A stretch of DNA of 64,000 nt. Source: Yokenella regensburgei ATCC 49455. GTDB taxonomy: Bacteria; Pseudomonadota; Gammaproteobacteria; Enterobacterales; Enterobacteriaceae. Shown one piece after another: positions 50,145 through 60,964 of the stretch (positions are counted from its first letter, which is position 1; each line of letters begins with the position of its first letter). Where the stretch lies: assembly GCF_000735455.1 (NCBI RefSeq), contig NZ_JMPS01000030.1, forward strand, positions 1 through 64,000. Reading direction: 5' to 3'. The notes under the pieces were generated by a model. It had not been told where the DNA came from. It saw nothing but the letters and a program-made list of their open reading frames with translations, and did not search any database. The translations under genes were made by a program, and so were the position numbers.

Positions 50145-51713
50145 ATGTTAGATATAGTCGAACTGTCGCGCTTACAGTTTGCCTTGACCGCGATGTACCA
50201 CTTCCTGTTTGTGCCACTAACGCTCGGTATGGCGTTCCTGCTGGCCATCATGGAAACGGTCTACGTCCTTTCCGGCAAACAGATTTATAAAGATATGACA
50301 AAATTCTGGGGCAAGTTGTTTGGTATCAACTTTGCTCTGGGGGTTGCCACCGGTTTGACCATGGAGTTCCAGTTCGGGACTAACTGGTCTTACTACTCTC
50401 ACTATGTAGGGGACATCTTCGGTGCGCCGCTGGCCATTGAAGGTTTGATGGCTTTCTTCCTCGAATCCACCTTTGTAGGTCTGTTCTTCTTCGGTTGGGA
50501 CCGTCTGGGTAAAGTCCAGCACATGGCGGTAACCTGGCTGGTTGCACTGGGCTCCAACCTTTCTGCGTTGTGGATCCTTGTGGCAAACGGCTGGATGCAG
50601 AACCCTATCGCATCGGATTTCAACTTCGAAACCATGCGTATGGAAATGGTCAGCTTTGCTGAACTGGTTCTGAACCCGGTTGCTCAGGTTAAATTCGTTC
50701 ACACCGTGGCTTCCGGCTACGTCTGCGGCGCGATGTTTGTACTGGGCATCAGCTCTTACTACATGCTGCGCGGTCGTGACTTCGCCTTCGCAAAACGCTC
50801 CTTTGCTATCGCTGCAAGCTTCGGCATGGCGGCAATCCTCTCCGTTATCGTACTGGGTGATGAATCCGGTTACGAAATGGGTGACGTGCAGAAAACCAAA
50901 CTGGCTGCTATCGAAGCGGAATGGGAAACCCAACCGGCTCCGGCATCCTTTACGCTGTTTGGTATTCCTGACCAGGATGCACAGAAAAACCACTTCCAGA
51001 TCCAGATCCCGTATGCACTGGGCATCATTGCTACCCGCTCCGTCGACAAGCAGGTTACTGGCCTGAAAGAACTGATGGTGCAGCATGAAGAACGTATCCG
51101 TAACGGTATGAAAGCCTATGCGCTGCTCGAGCAGCTGCGTTCCGGCTCTACCGATCAGGCGGTGCGTGACCAGTTCAACCATGTGAAGAAAGATCTGGGT
51201 TACGGTCTGCTGCTGAAACGCTATACCCCGAACGTCTCTGACGCGACGGAAGCCCAAATCCAGCAGGCAACAAAAGACTCTATCCCGCGTGTTGCACCGC
51301 TGTACTTCGCCTTCCGTATCATGGTGGCGTGTGGTGTGCTGATGCTGTTGATTATCGCAGCCTCCTTCTGGACGGTGATTCGTAACGGCATTGGTAAGAA
51401 AAAATGGCTGCTGCGTGTTGCGATGTACTCGATTCCGCTGCCGTGGATTGCTATTGAATCAGGCTGGTTTGTTGCAGAGTATGGCCGTCAGCCGTGGGCG
51501 ATTGGTGAGGTGTTACCTACCGCGGTGGCGAACTCGTCACTGACGGCAGGCGATCTCATCTTCTCAATGGTGCTGATTTGCGGTCTGTATACCCTGTTCC
51601 TGGTGGCTGAACTGTTCCTGATGTTCAAGTTCGCGCGCCTCGGCCCGAGCAGCCTGAAAACCGGTCGCTATCACTACGAGCAGTCCACTGCGACTACTCA
51701 GCCGGCACGCTAA
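50145..51713 (+). CDS. cydA: cytochrome bd-I ubiquinol oxidase subunit I
   Basis: High-oxygen-affinity terminal quinol oxidase subunit in the inner membrane, carrying hemes b558, b595 and d. 522 residues, about nine helices. Heme-ligand His19 is in AMYHFLF, another His in [11 protein letters not shown], and the periplasmic Q-loop (about 235-330) carries the quinol site. Of two adjacent ATGs (50142, 50145) the second has proper spacing from AAGGAG and gives the E. coli length. Confidence 0.97.
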   Translation: MLDIVELSRLQFALTAMYHFLFVPLTLGMAFLLAIMETVYVLSGKQIYKDMTKFWGKLFGINFALGVATGLTMEFQFGTNWSYYSHYVGDIFGAPLAIEGLMAFFLESTFVGLFFFGWDRLGKVQHMAVTWLVALGSNLSALWILVANGWMQNPIASDFNFETMRMEMVSFAELVLNPVAQVKFVHTVASGYVCGAMFVLGISSYYMLRGRDFAFAKRSFAIAASFGMAAILSVIVLGDESGYEMGDVQKTKLAAIEAEWETQPAPASFTLFGIPDQDAQKNHFQIQIPYALGIIATRSVDKQVTGLKELMVQHEERIRNGMKAYALLEQLRSGSTDQAVRDQFNHVKKDLGYGLLLKRYTPNVSDATEAQIQQATKDSIPRVAPLYFAFRIMVACGVLMLLIIAASFWTVIRNGIGKKKWLLRVAMYSIPLPWIAIESGWFVAEYGRQPWAIGEVLPTAVANSSLTAGDLIFSMVLICGLYTLFLVAELFLMFKFARLGPSSLKTGRYHYEQSTATTQPAR

Positions 51714-51728
51714 GACAGGAGTCGTCAA

Positions 51729-52868
51729 ATGATCGATTATGAAGTATTGCGTTTTATCTGGTGGCTGCTGATCGGTATTCTGCTGATTGGTTTTGCGGTC
51801 GCTGATGGCTTCGACATGGGGGTGGGCATGCTCACCCGTTTCCTCGGTCGCAATGACACCGAGCGTCGAATCATGATTAACTCTATCGCTCCGCACTGGG
51901 ACGGTAACCAGGTGTGGCTCATCACCGCCGGCGGCGCGCTGTTTGCTGCCTGGCCGATGGTCTACGCCGCTGCGTTCTCCGGCTTCTATGTGGCGATGGT
52001 GCTGGTGCTGGCCGCGTTGTTCTTCCGTCCGGTAGGTTTCGACTACCGTTCCAAGATTGAAGACACCCGCTGGCGTAACATGTGGGACTGGGGCATCTTC
52101 GTAGGTAGCTTTGTGCCGCCGCTGGTTATCGGCGTGGCCTTCGGCAACCTGCTGCAGGGTGTACCGTTCCACGTAGACGAGTACATGCGTCTGTACTACA
52201 CCGGCAACTTCTTCCAGCTGCTGAACCCGTTCGGCCTGCTGGCGGGTATCGTCAGTGCGGCGATGATCCTGACTCAGGGCGCGACCTATCTGCAGATGCG
52301 TACCGTGGGCGAACTGCACCTGCGTACTCGTACTACCTCGCAGGTTGCTGCACTGGTTACCCTGGTGTGCTTCGCCCTGGCGGGTGTCTGGGTGTACTAC
52401 GGTATCGATGGTTATGTGATCAAGTCTGCGATGGATCATACCGCGCCGTCTAATCCGCTGACCAAAGAAGTGGTGCGTGAAGCGGGGGCCTGGATGACCA
52501 ACTTCAACAACATTCCGGCGCTGTGGGCTATTCCTGCACTGGGCGTGGTGTTGCCGCTGCTGACTATTCTGTGTACCAAAGCAGATAAAGGCGCGTGGGC
52601 GTTCCTGTTCTCCTCGCTGACTCTGGCCTGCATCATTCTGACCGCTGGTATCGCGATGTTCCCGTTCGTGATGCCTTCAAGCACAATGATGAACGCGAGC
52701 CTGACCATGTGGGATGCAACGTCCAGCCAGCTGACGCTGAACCTGATGACCTATGTTGCTGCGGTGTTCGTACCGATTATTCTTGCCTACACCACCTGGT
52801 GTTACTGGAAGATGTTCGGTCGTATCACTAAGCAAGACATTGAAAGCAACACCCACTCTCTGTACTAA
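51729..52868 (+). CDS. cydB: cytochrome bd-I ubiquinol oxidase subunit II
   Basis: 379-residue partner of CydA, with eight to nine membrane helices (MIDYEVLRFIWWLLIG..; GFDMGVGML). Same length as E. coli CydB. 15 bases after cydA with AGGAG in the gap; followed by cydX. Confidence 0.97.
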   Translation: MIDYEVLRFIWWLLIGILLIGFAVADGFDMGVGMLTRFLGRNDTERRIMINSIAPHWDGNQVWLITAGGALFAAWPMVYAAAFSGFYVAMVLVLAALFFRPVGFDYRSKIEDTRWRNMWDWGIFVGSFVPPLVIGVAFGNLLQGVPFHVDEYMRLYYTGNFFQLLNPFGLLAGIVSAAMILTQGATYLQMRTVGELHLRTRTTSQVAALVTLVCFALAGVWVYYGIDGYVIKSAMDHTAPSNPLTKEVVREAGAWMTNFNNIPALWAIPALGVVLPLLTILCTKADKGAWAFLFSSLTLACIILTAGIAMFPFVMPSSTMMNASLTMWDATSSQLTLNLMTYVAAVFVPIILAYTTWCYWKMFGRITKQDIESNTHSLY

Positions 52869-52882
52869 GTAAGGAGCAAAAT

Positions 52883-52987
52883 ATGTGGTACTTCGCATGG
52901 ATTTTGGGGACGCTTCTGGCTTGCGCCTTTGGGATAATCACTGCACTGGCCCTCGAACACGTTGAGGCAGGGCAGAAAGAGAGCTGA
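52883..52987 (+). CDS. cydX: cytochrome bd-I small subunit CydX
   Basis: 34-residue single-helix peptide, MWYFAWILGTLLACAFGI and onward, needed for stable, active bd-I oxidase. The helix (about 2-24) and the following LEHVE match E. coli CydX; the C-terminal tail is three residues shorter and diverges (AGQKES). GTAAGGAG precedes the ATG. Its TGA overlaps the ybgE ATG by one base (TGATGA). Too short for ordinary gene calls. Confidence 0.93.
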   Translation: MWYFAWILGTLLACAFGIITALALEHVEAGQKES

Positions 52988-53280
52988 TGAATAAGATTAT
53001 CGCAACTCTGTATGCGGTAATGGACAAGGGCCCGTTAAGGGCCCTTTCCTTACTGATGGCGCTGGTGCTGGCGGGGTGCATTTTCTGGGACCCGTCACGC
53101 TTTGCGGCAAAGACCAGTGAACTTGAAATCTGGCACGGTTTTCTGCTGATGTGGGCCGTCTGTGCCGGTGTGATTCACGGCGTTGGCTTCCGTCCGAAAG
53201 CCGTACTTTGGCAGGGCATTTTCTGCCCGTTGCTCGCCGATCTCATTCTGCTCGCCGGTCTGCTATTCTTTTTCGCCTGA
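52987..53280 (+). CDS. ybgE: cyd operon membrane protein YbgE
   Basis: 97-residue membrane protein with three predicted helices (about 17-33, 48-68 and 74-95). It is conserved in the cydABX operon; no biochemical role is established. Matches E. coli YbgE in length and in its start, MNKIIATLYAVMDKGPLRALS. Coupled to cydX by start-stop overlap. Confidence 0.9.
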   Translation: MNKIIATLYAVMDKGPLRALSLLMALVLAGCIFWDPSRFAAKTSELEIWHGFLLMWAVCAGVIHGVGFRPKAVLWQGIFCPLLADLILLAGLLFFFA

Positions 53281-53301
53281 TTAAGAATGTTCCTTTAATG
53301 A

Positions 53302-53323
53302 TATGGGCTTGCGTAAGCCCATA
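53302..53323 (+). other. hairpin after ybgE
   Basis: TATGGGCTT-GCGT-AAGCCCATA forms a perfect 9-bp stem 21 bases past ybgE. It is followed by AAAATTT rather than a T-run. A partial terminator or 3'-end stabiliser between the cyd and tol units is likely. Confidence 0.5.
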
Positions 53324-53428
53324 AAAATTTACTCTCCGTTTACCTACACCCATTCCAAACCCTCTTGACCGCGCGTATAGTAGCGAAGTTTGAAAGCTCT
53401 AAACTTTTTTGCATTACCGGGATGTAAA

Positions 53429-54522
<1,094 letters not shown>

Positions 54523-54525
54523 TCC

Positions 54526-54954
54526 ATGGCCAGAGCACGTGGACGCGGACGTCGCGAACTGAAGTCCGAGATCAACATCGTTCCGCTGCTGGATGTGTTG
54601 TTGGTGTTGCTGCTTATCTTTATGGCAACTGCACCAATTATCACTCAGAGCGTTGAGGTTGATCTGCCGGATGCAACGGATTCGCAAACGGTCAGCAGTA
54701 ATGACGAACCGCCGGTGATCGTTGAGGTTTCCGGGGTAGGGCAGTACAGCGTGAACGTTGGTCAGGAGAAGATGCCGCAGCTGCCGCCTGAGCAGGTTGT
54801 AGCCGAAGCGCAGCGTCGTCTGCAGGCGAATCCGAAAACGGTCTTCTTGATCGGTGGCGCAAAAGATGTGCCGTACGATGAAATTATTAAAGCGCTGAAC
54901 CTGTTACACAGTGCTGGTGTTAAATCTGTTGGTCTGATGACGCAGCCGATTTGA
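54526..54954 (+). CDS. tolR: Tol-Pal system protein TolR
   Basis: 142 residues, one membrane helix (about 18-38) with the proton-path Asp23 in VPLLDVLLVLLLIF, then a periplasmic domain that binds peptidoglycan and TolA. Three bases after tolQ. Confidence 0.97.
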   Translation: MARARGRGRRELKSEINIVPLLDVLLVLLLIFMATAPIITQSVEVDLPDATDSQTVSSNDEPPVIVEVSGVGQYSVNVGQEKMPQLPPEQVVAEAQRRLQANPKTVFLIGGAKDVPYDEIIKALNLLHSAGVKSVGLMTQPI

Positions 54955-54994
54955 TCCGCATTCACAACAGGTACATAGTTTTTGGGAACCGATA

Positions 54995-56266
54995 GTGTCG
55001 AAGGCAACCGAACAAAACGACAAGCTAAAACGCGCGATCATCATTTCAGTTGTGCTGCATATCATTCTGATCGCACTGCTGATCTGGAGTTCGTTCGATG
55101 AGCATATAGATGCTTCCGCAGGCGGTGGTGGTGGTTCGTCCATTGACGCGGTCATGGTTGATCCTGGTGCGGTTGTTCAGAACTACAACCGTCAGCAGCA
55201 GCAACAGGCCAGTGCCAAACGTGCGGAAGAGCAGCGTGAAAAACAGGCGCAACAGCAGGCGGAAGAGATGCGCGAGCAGCAGGCCGCCGAGCAGGAACGT
55301 CTGAAGCAGATGGAAAAAGAGCGTCTGCAGGCGCAGCAGGATGCGAAGCAGGCCCAGGAAGAAGCAAAACAGGCGCAGAAGCAGGCGGAAGAAACCGCTG
55401 CGAAAGCGGCTGCCGATGCTAAAGCCAAAGCCGATGCTGAAGCAAAAGCTGCGGCTGAAGCCGCGAAAAAAGCCGCTGCTGATGCACAGAAAAAAGCGGA
55501 AGCCGATGCCGCCAAAGCGGCTGCGCTGGCGAAGAAAGCGGCTGAAGTAGAAGCTGCCAAAGCCGCTGCTGACGCTCAGAAGAAAGCTGAAGTAGAAGCC
55601 GCGAAAAAAGCGCAGCAGGATGCCGAGAAGAAGGCTGCTGCTGAGGCGGCGAAGAAGGCTGTGGCAGAAAAAGCCGCAGCTGAGAAAGCTGCCGCTGCTG
55701 AAAAAGCCGCTGAGAAGGCGGCCGCTAAAGCCGCTGCCGCAGAAAAAGCCGCCGCCGAAAAAGCTGCAGCAGATAAAGCTGCTGCCGCTGAGAAGGCCGC
55801 TGCGGATAAGGCTGCCAAAGCCGCTGCCGCGAAGAAAGCTGCTGCGGCGAAGAAGGCGGCTGCAGCCGAAGCCTCTGGCGTTGACGACCTGCTGGGCGAT
55901 CTTAGCTCAGGTAAGAATGCGCCGAAAACCGGTGGCGGAGCAAAAGGAAACCATGCTTCTCCAGCGGGAAGTGGTAACACTAAGAATAATGGCGCTTCCG
56001 GGGCAGATATCAGCAACTATGCGGGGCAGATTAAATCGGCAATTGAAAGCCGTTTCTACGACTCCTCGTCATATGCAGGTAAGGTTTGTACGCTCAGAAT
56101 TAAACTGGCACCAGATGGCATGTTGTTAGATATTCAGTCTGAAGGCGGCGACCCGGCACTGTGTAGCGCAGCGTTGGCAGCAGCACGACAGGCGAAGATC
56201 CCGAAACCGCCTTCACAGGCAGTTTACGAAGTCTTTAAAAACGCACCGCTGGACTTCAAACCTTAA
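54995..56266 (+). CDS. tolA: Tol-Pal system energy-transducing protein TolA
   Basis: Spans the periplasm, transmitting inner-membrane energy to Pal and TolB during division; also the route for group A colicins and filamentous phage. 423 residues. Domain I has a membrane helix at about 13-34. Domain II (about 60-295) is a long helix rich in Ala, Lys and Glu with repeated AEKAA/AAKKA units. Domain III (about 320-423, GASGADISNYAGQIKSAIE..) has two conserved Cys. Start is GTG. The repeat count in domain II differs from K-12 (421 residues in total). Confidence 0.96.
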   Translation: MSKATEQNDKLKRAIIISVVLHIILIALLIWSSFDEHIDASAGGGGGSSIDAVMVDPGAVVQNYNRQQQQQASAKRAEEQREKQAQQQAEEMREQQAAEQERLKQMEKERLQAQQDAKQAQEEAKQAQKQAEETAAKAAADAKAKADAEAKAAAEAAKKAAADAQKKAEADAAKAAALAKKAAEVEAAKAAADAQKKAEVEAAKKAQQDAEKKAAAEAAKKAVAEKAAAEKAAAAEKAAEKAAAKAAAAEKAAAEKAAADKAAAAEKAAADKAAKAAAAKKAAAAKKAAAAEASGVDDLLGDLSSGKNAPKTGGGAKGNHASPAGSGNTKNNGASGADISNYAGQIKSAIESRFYDSSSYAGKVCTLRIKLAPDGMLLDIQSEGGDPALCSAALAAARQAKIPKPPSQAVYEVFKNAPLDFKP

Positions 56267-56272
56267 GTGGCA

Positions 56273-56296
56273 TTTTCCCCGTGCAAACGGGGAAAA
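56273..56296 (+). other. hairpin between tolA and tolB
   Basis: TTTTCCCCGT-GCAA-ACGGGGAAAA is a perfect 10-bp stem just after tolA, followed by an A-rich stretch. It may limit read-through, in line with the separate promoter known for tolB-pal-cpoB in E. coli. Confidence 0.55.
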
Positions 56297-56398
56297 ACAA
56301 ACTACGGTAGTCTCAGGGTTTTGGTAGTTTTGTGTATTTGAGTTTGTTAACATTCTGCTAAATTATCGTGGGCTTTCCGCCTGGATAAGGGAGATATG

Positions 56399-57691
56399 AT
56401 GAAGCAGGCATTACGAGTAGCGTTAAGTTTTCTGATGCTGTGGGCGGCAGTGCTGCACGCAGAAGTACGTATCGAGATTACCCAAGGGGTGGACTCGGCA
56501 CGCCCAATCGGCGTTGCGCCTTTTAAATGGGCGGGCCCGGGTGCGGCACCTGAAGATATCGGCGGCATTGTTGCAGCCGACCTGCGCAACAGCGGCAAGT
56601 TTAACCCGCTGGATCGGTCTCGTCTGCCACAGCAGCCGGGTTCCGCACAGGAAGTTCAGCCAGCTGCCTGGTCTGCGCTGGGTATCGATGCTGTTGTGGT
56701 AGGGCAGGTTACGCCTAACCCGGATGGCTCATATACCGTTGCCTATCAACTGGTCGACACCGGTGGTGCTCCGGGAACCGTGCTGGCACAGAACTCTTAC
56801 AAAGTGAACAAGCAATGGCTGCGTTATGCCGGCCATACTGCCAGTGACGAAGTGTTCGAGAAGCTGACCGGTATCAAAGGGGCGTTCCGTACCCGTATCG
56901 CCTACGTCGTTCAGACCAACGGCGGTCAGTTCCCGTATGAACTGCGCGTCTCTGACTACGATGGTTACAACCAGTTTGTGGTTCACCGTTCACCGCAGCC
57001 GCTGATGTCACCGGCATGGTCTCCGGATGGTTCTAAACTGGCTTACGTTACCTTCGAAAGCGGTCGCTCTGCGCTGGTTATCCAGACGCTGGCCAACGGC
57101 GCTGTGCGTCAGGTTGCTTCTTTCCCGCAGCACAACGGTGCACCGTCATTCTCTCCGGATGGCAGCAAACTGGCGTTTGCCCTGTCTAAAACCGGTAGCC
57201 TGAACCTGTACGTGATGGATATTGGCTCTGGCCAGATCCGTCAGGTGACCAACGGTCGCAGCAACAACACCGAGCCAAGCTGGTTCCCGGACAGCCAGAC
57301 CCTGGCCTTCACTTCTGACCAGGCCGGTCGTCCGCAGGTGTATAAAGTTGGTATTAACGGCGGCGCTCCGCAGCGTATTTCCTGGGAAGGTAATCAGAAC
57401 CAGGACGCAGACGTGAGTTCTGACGGTAAATTTATGGTAATGGTGAGCTCGGCCAACGGTCAGCAACACATTGCCAAACAAGATCTGGTAGCGGGTGGCG
57501 TACAAGTTCTGTCGTCAACGTTCCTGGATGAAACGCCAAGTCTGGCACCTAACGGCACTATGGTTATCTACAGCTCTTCTCAGGGGATGGGATCCGTGCT
57601 GAATCTGGTTTCTACAGATGGGCGTTTCAAAGCGCGTCTTCCGGCGACTGATGGACAGGTCAAATTCCCTGCCTGGTCTCCGTATCTGTGA
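56399..57691 (+). CDS. tolB: Tol-Pal system periplasmic protein TolB
   Basis: Periplasmic six-bladed beta-propeller that binds Pal and TolA. 430 residues with a Sec signal peptide ([21 protein letters not shown], cleavage near 21), a TolB N-domain (to about 160) and propeller repeats visible as [42 protein letters not shown] and [12 protein letters not shown]. The second of two adjacent ATGs is favoured by AGGGAG spacing. Confidence 0.96.
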   Translation: MKQALRVALSFLMLWAAVLHAEVRIEITQGVDSARPIGVAPFKWAGPGAAPEDIGGIVAADLRNSGKFNPLDRSRLPQQPGSAQEVQPAAWSALGIDAVVVGQVTPNPDGSYTVAYQLVDTGGAPGTVLAQNSYKVNKQWLRYAGHTASDEVFEKLTGIKGAFRTRIAYVVQTNGGQFPYELRVSDYDGYNQFVVHRSPQPLMSPAWSPDGSKLAYVTFESGRSALVIQTLANGAVRQVASFPQHNGAPSFSPDGSKLAFALSKTGSLNLYVMDIGSGQIRQVTNGRSNNTEPSWFPDSQTLAFTSDQAGRPQVYKVGINGGAPQRISWEGNQNQDADVSSDGKFMVMVSSANGQQHIAKQDLVAGGVQVLSSTFLDETPSLAPNGTMVIYSSSQGMGSVLNLVSTDGRFKARLPATDGQVKFPAWSPYL

Positions 57692-57697
57692 TAATAA

Positions 57698-58246
<549 letters not shown>

Positions 58247-58255
58247 GAGAATTGC

Positions 58256-59059
58256 ATGAGCAGTAACTTCAGACATCACCTGTTGAGTCTGTCGTTACTG
58301 GTTGGCATAGCGGCCCCCTGGGCCGCTTTTGCTCAGGCGCCAATCAGTAGTGTCGGCTCAGGCTCGGTCGAGGACCGTGTCACCCAACTCGAGCGTATTT
58401 CTAATGCTCACAGCCAGCTTTTGACCCAACTCCAGCAACAACTCTCTGATAACCAGGCCGATATTGACTCACTCCGTGGACAAATCCAGGAGAGTCAGTA
58501 CCAGCTGAATCAGGTCGTTGAGCGCCAGAAGCAGATCTTGCTGCAGATGGACAGCCTCAGCAGCGGCGGTGCTGCCGCAGCGCAGGCTGGTCAGACGGGG
58601 GGAGATCAGTCCGCAAATGCAACGGCGACGAATGCGGCTCCAGCAGCGTCTGCTGCCACGAGCGGCGCTCCAACCCAGAGCGGCGATGCGAACACCGACT
58701 ACAATGCGGCTATCGCACTGGTGAAGGATCCTGCTCGTCAGGATGATGCTATTGCGGCATTTCAGAGCTTCGTCAAAAAATACCCAGATTCGACGTATCA
58801 GCCGAACGCCAATTACTGGCTCGGTCAGCTGAATTACAATAAGGGTAAAAAAGACGATGCGGCGTTTTATTTCGCTTCGGTGGTGAAAAACTATCCGAAG
58901 TCGCCGAAGGCCGCTGATGCGATGTATAAAGTCGGCGTGATCATGCAGGACAAAGGGGATAGCGCGAAAGCGAAAGCCGTCTACCAGCAGGTAGTCAGCA
59001 AATATCCCGGCACCGAAGGTGCTAAACAGGCGCAGAAACGTCTCGGATCGATGCAATGA
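58256..59059 (+). CDS. cpoB: cell division coordinator CpoB
   Basis: Periplasmic protein linking Tol-Pal action with PBP1B during septation. 267 residues (E. coli 263). A signal peptide is cleaved near AFAQ (26). An N-terminal trimerising coiled coil (about 40-105) and a low-complexity Ala/Thr/Gln linker (about 110-145) precede three TPR units (DYNAAIALVKDPARQ.., YQPNANYWLGQLNY.., AADAMYKVGVIMQ..). Last gene of the tol-pal unit, 9 bases after pal. Confidence 0.95.
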   Translation: MSSNFRHHLLSLSLLVGIAAPWAAFAQAPISSVGSGSVEDRVTQLERISNAHSQLLTQLQQQLSDNQADIDSLRGQIQESQYQLNQVVERQKQILLQMDSLSSGGAAAAQAGQTGGDQSANATATNAAPAASAATSGAPTQSGDANTDYNAAIALVKDPARQDDAIAAFQSFVKKYPDSTYQPNANYWLGQLNYNKGKKDDAAFYFASVVKNYPKSPKAADAMYKVGVIMQDKGDSAKAKAVYQQVVSKYPGTEGAKQAQKRLGSMQ

Positions 59060-59142
59060 TGACGACATGACCAGGAATCGTGTTATTTCTGGTCGTGTCG
59101 CATGAATCATAAGCAGTTAAGTTCCCTTCAATGAAATTTATG

Positions 59143-59170
59143 TTGCGCTGAAATCTGAAATCAGTAATAT
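59143..59170 (+). promoter_or_regulatory. promoter of the Lys-Val-Lys tRNA operon
   Basis: TTGCGC (59143-59148), a 16-base spacer and TAATAT (59165-59170) are followed by a GC-rich ATGCCGCCGTTGCC. This is the layout of a growth-rate-controlled tRNA promoter, about 50 bases before the first tRNA. Confidence 0.6.
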
Positions 59171-59220
59171 ATGCCGCCGTTGCCAAGGGATATCAAACAT
59201 CCCAAAAGCCGCGAGATAGT

Positions 59221-59296
59221 GGGTCGTTAGCTCAGTTGGTAGAGCAGTTGACTTTTAATCAATTGGTCGCAGGTTCGAATCCTGCACGACCCACCA
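59221..59296 (+). tRNA. lysT: tRNA-Lys (anticodon TTT)
   Basis: A 76-base cloverleaf from GGGTCGTTAGCTCAG to an encoded CCA, with anticodon loop ACTTTTAAT. Same sequence as E. coli tRNA-Lys. First of three tRNA genes; K-12 has lysT at this place after cpoB. Confidence 0.97.
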
Positions 59297-59332
59297 CTAA
59301 CTTAGTTAGTAAGAAGTATCCAGCGCAATATC

Positions 59333-59408
59333 GGGTGATTAGCTCAGCTGGGAGAGCACCTCCCTTACAAGGAGGGGGTCGGCGGTTCGATCCCGTCATC
59401 ACCCACCA
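59333..59408 (+). tRNA. tRNA-Val (anticodon TAC)
   Basis: A 76-base cloverleaf from GGGTGATTAGCTCAG, with anticodon loop CCTTACAAG and encoded CCA. 36 bases after the first tRNA-Lys. Corresponds to valT at the K-12 17-min locus or to valU/X/Y at 54 min; the sequences are alike. Confidence 0.97.
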
Positions 59409-59412
59409 CTTC

Positions 59413-59488
59413 GGGTCGTTAGCTCAGTTGGTAGAGCAGTTGACTTTTAATCAATTGGTCGCAGGTTCGAATCCTGCACGACCCACCA
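59413..59488 (+). tRNA. tRNA-Lys (anticodon TTT), second copy
   Basis: A 76-base copy identical to the first tRNA-Lys, only four bases after tRNA-Val. By position it could be lysW (17 min) or lysV (54 min in K-12), because the genes beyond it belong to the 54-min region. Confidence 0.97.
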
Positions 59489-59495
59489 ATGTAAG

Positions 59496-59519
59496 AAGGC
59501 GCCCTAAAGGCGCCTTTTT
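59496..59519 (+). terminator. tRNA operon terminator
   Basis: AAGGCGCC-CTAAA-GGCGCCTT followed by TTTTT, 7 bases past the last tRNA. Confidence 0.9.
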
Positions 59520-59566
59520 GCTATCTGCAATTCATCTGGCATTTCCGCCACCTACCAGTATTCGTA

Positions 59567-59593
59567 TCAAGAATCCCGCCGCAGTGCCGATAT
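59567..59593 (+). promoter_or_regulatory. candidate sigma-28 (FliA) flagellar promoter
   Basis: TCAAGAAT (59567-59574), an 11-base spacer and GCCGATAT (59586-59593) resemble the FliA consensus TAAAGTTT-N11-GCCGATAA. Seven of eight -10 bases and the exact spacing match; the -35 matches five of eight. It lies 29 bases before the FlxA-like start codon. Confidence 0.55.
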
Positions 59594-59622
59594 TGCTATT
59601 TTACGGCAAGAAGGAATTCGTG

Positions 59623-59958
59623 ATGACCACCATTCTGACATCAACACCACTACTCCAGGGCGGCAAAACTGACGGTCCGCAGGGTGATGATACCGCGGCG
59701 CAAATCGCGCGCATCACCAAGAAGATTTCCGAGCTTATTCAGAAGCTAAAGGATATTCCTGGCTCCAACGCCAGCGTCGAAGAGAAGAAAAAGCAGCAGG
59801 AACTGCTGCAAATGCAAATCAAGGTACTGCAGGCGCAGCTGGCGCAGCTGATGCGTAAACAGGCGGAAGAGGCTCAGCAGAAGCAGGATCAAAAAGCCGC
59901 GAAAGACGCTGGCGCGATTGTCCCGGTCGGCAAAAACCAGATTGACGTTTATATCTGA
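59623..59958 (+). CDS. FlxA-like coiled-coil protein
   Basis: 111-residue cytosolic protein of the FlxA-like family; function unknown. After a Thr/Ser-rich start, [14 protein letters not shown], come two long predicted coiled-coil helices (about 27-47 and 52-90) rich in Gln, Lys and Glu: [17 protein letters not shown] and [19 protein letters not shown]. It ends QIDVYI, a tail I recall in FlxA proteins. AAGGA precedes ATG by 7 bases. E. coli flxA is a FliA-dependent gene; a sigma-28-type promoter is visible here. Converges on yfeR, overlapping it by 10 bases. Confidence 0.8.
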   Translation: MTTILTSTPLLQGGKTDGPQGDDTAAQIARITKKISELIQKLKDIPGSNASVEEKKKQQELLQMQIKVLQAQLAQLMRKQAEEAQQKQDQKAAKDAGAIVPVGKNQIDVYI

Positions 59959-60875
59959 TAGAGCGGGTCATCCACGCGAGCAGCGGTCAACACCTGCGCC
60001 TGCTCGCGTACCACTTCCCACAGCGCCTGCGCCGCAGCAGACAATGAGCGATTTTTCCTGCGCACCAGCATCAGCTGACGTTCAACCACCGGAGTCAAAC
60101 GTTTTACGCACAGCTGGTTGCCCTGCGGCAACGGCAGCGCCAGCGCGGGCAACACGCTGATACCGATCCCGGCTTCAACCATCGGAAAGAGCGTTGCCGG
60201 ATGACCTATCTCCTGCACTATCTTTGCCTCTATCCCGTGTCGCATCAGGGCGGTATCGATAAGTGGACGACTGCCAGAAGCATAATCCTGTAGCACCAGC
60301 CTTTCTCCCTGTAATGCCTGCCACGGCACGTGCGGCAACTGGCTTAAAGGGTGGTTCATCCCACAGAGCAAAAGAAAGGGTTCAGACAACACCGATTCAC
60401 ACTGCAAATCACCAACCACCCCGGGATCGATGACAATACCGAAATCCACTTCTCCCTGACGAATACTTTCCAGCACCCACTGCTGCGGCCTGTCGTGCAG
60501 CACAAAATCGATATGCGGGTAGCGCTGGTTGCTGCTGGCGATACACTGCGGAATGAGGTGTGCGGAAATCGTCTGGCTCGCAGCAACTCTTACCAGACCA
60601 CTCAGCTGCGTACCCACCCGCCCGGCTTCACGCAGCGTACTGTGCAATTCATCAAGCAAACGCTCAAGACGAGAAGCCAGCTGCTGCCCCGCTTCGGTTA
60701 ACACCACCTCGCGGGTAGTGCGGTCCAGAAGGCGTACACCGGTCTGCAGCTCCAGCTCCTTCACGCTATGGCTCACGGCCGACTGGCTAAGGCCGATAAT
60801 CTCCCCTGCCCGGCTGAAGCTCTTTGCCTGAGCGACGGTAATGAAAACTTTTAACTGACGCAGCGAGTAATTCAT
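59949..60875 (-). CDS. yfeR: LysR-family transcriptional regulator YfeR
   Basis: 308 residues, same as E. coli YfeR. N-terminal winged helix-turn-helix (about 1-60, [38 protein letters not shown]) and a periplasmic-binding-like effector domain (about 90-300). Divergent from yfeH, which it is likely to control; E. coli/Salmonella YfeR is reported to regulate yfeH in response to osmolarity. The effector is unknown. Confidence 0.92.
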   Translation of the reverse strand: MNYSLRQLKVFITVAQAKSFSRAGEIIGLSQSAVSHSVKELELQTGVRLLDRTTREVVLTEAGQQLASRLERLLDELHSTLREAGRVGTQLSGLVRVAASQTISAHLIPQCIASSNQRYPHIDFVLHDRPQQWVLESIRQGEVDFGIVIDPGVVGDLQCESVLSEPFLLLCGMNHPLSQLPHVPWQALQGERLVLQDYASGSRPLIDTALMRHGIEAKIVQEIGHPATLFPMVEAGIGISVLPALALPLPQGNQLCVKRLTPVVERQLMLVRRKNRSLSAAAQALWEVVREQAQVLTAARVDDPLYQI

Positions 60876-60882
60876 CGTTTCA

Positions 60883-60899
60883 ATTCATGAATGGATTCA
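60883..60899. promoter_or_regulatory. possible YfeR operator between yfeR and yfeH
   Basis: Two overlapping inverted repeats, ATTCATGAAT (60883-60892) and TGAAT-GG-ATTCA (60888-60899), lie just upstream of yfeR in the 89-base divergent region. LysR regulators usually bind such AT-rich palindromes. The role is inferred. Confidence 0.3.
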
Positions 60900-60964
60900 A
60901 TAAATCAATTTTATTTCTCAAAACAGAAAACGCAAAATAGCAGCATCGAATTTCAGGAGTATCT

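Noticed and set aside
55180-55870. Repetitive Ala/Lys-rich DNA taken for a tandem repeat or assembly collapse
   Set aside because: It is the normal helical domain II of TolA, in frame and similar in length to the E. coli protein.
59236-59622. Long open frame through the tRNA cluster into the FlxA-like gene
   Set aside because: The upstream part translates tRNA genes; the true start is the ATG at 59623 with its own ribosome-binding site.
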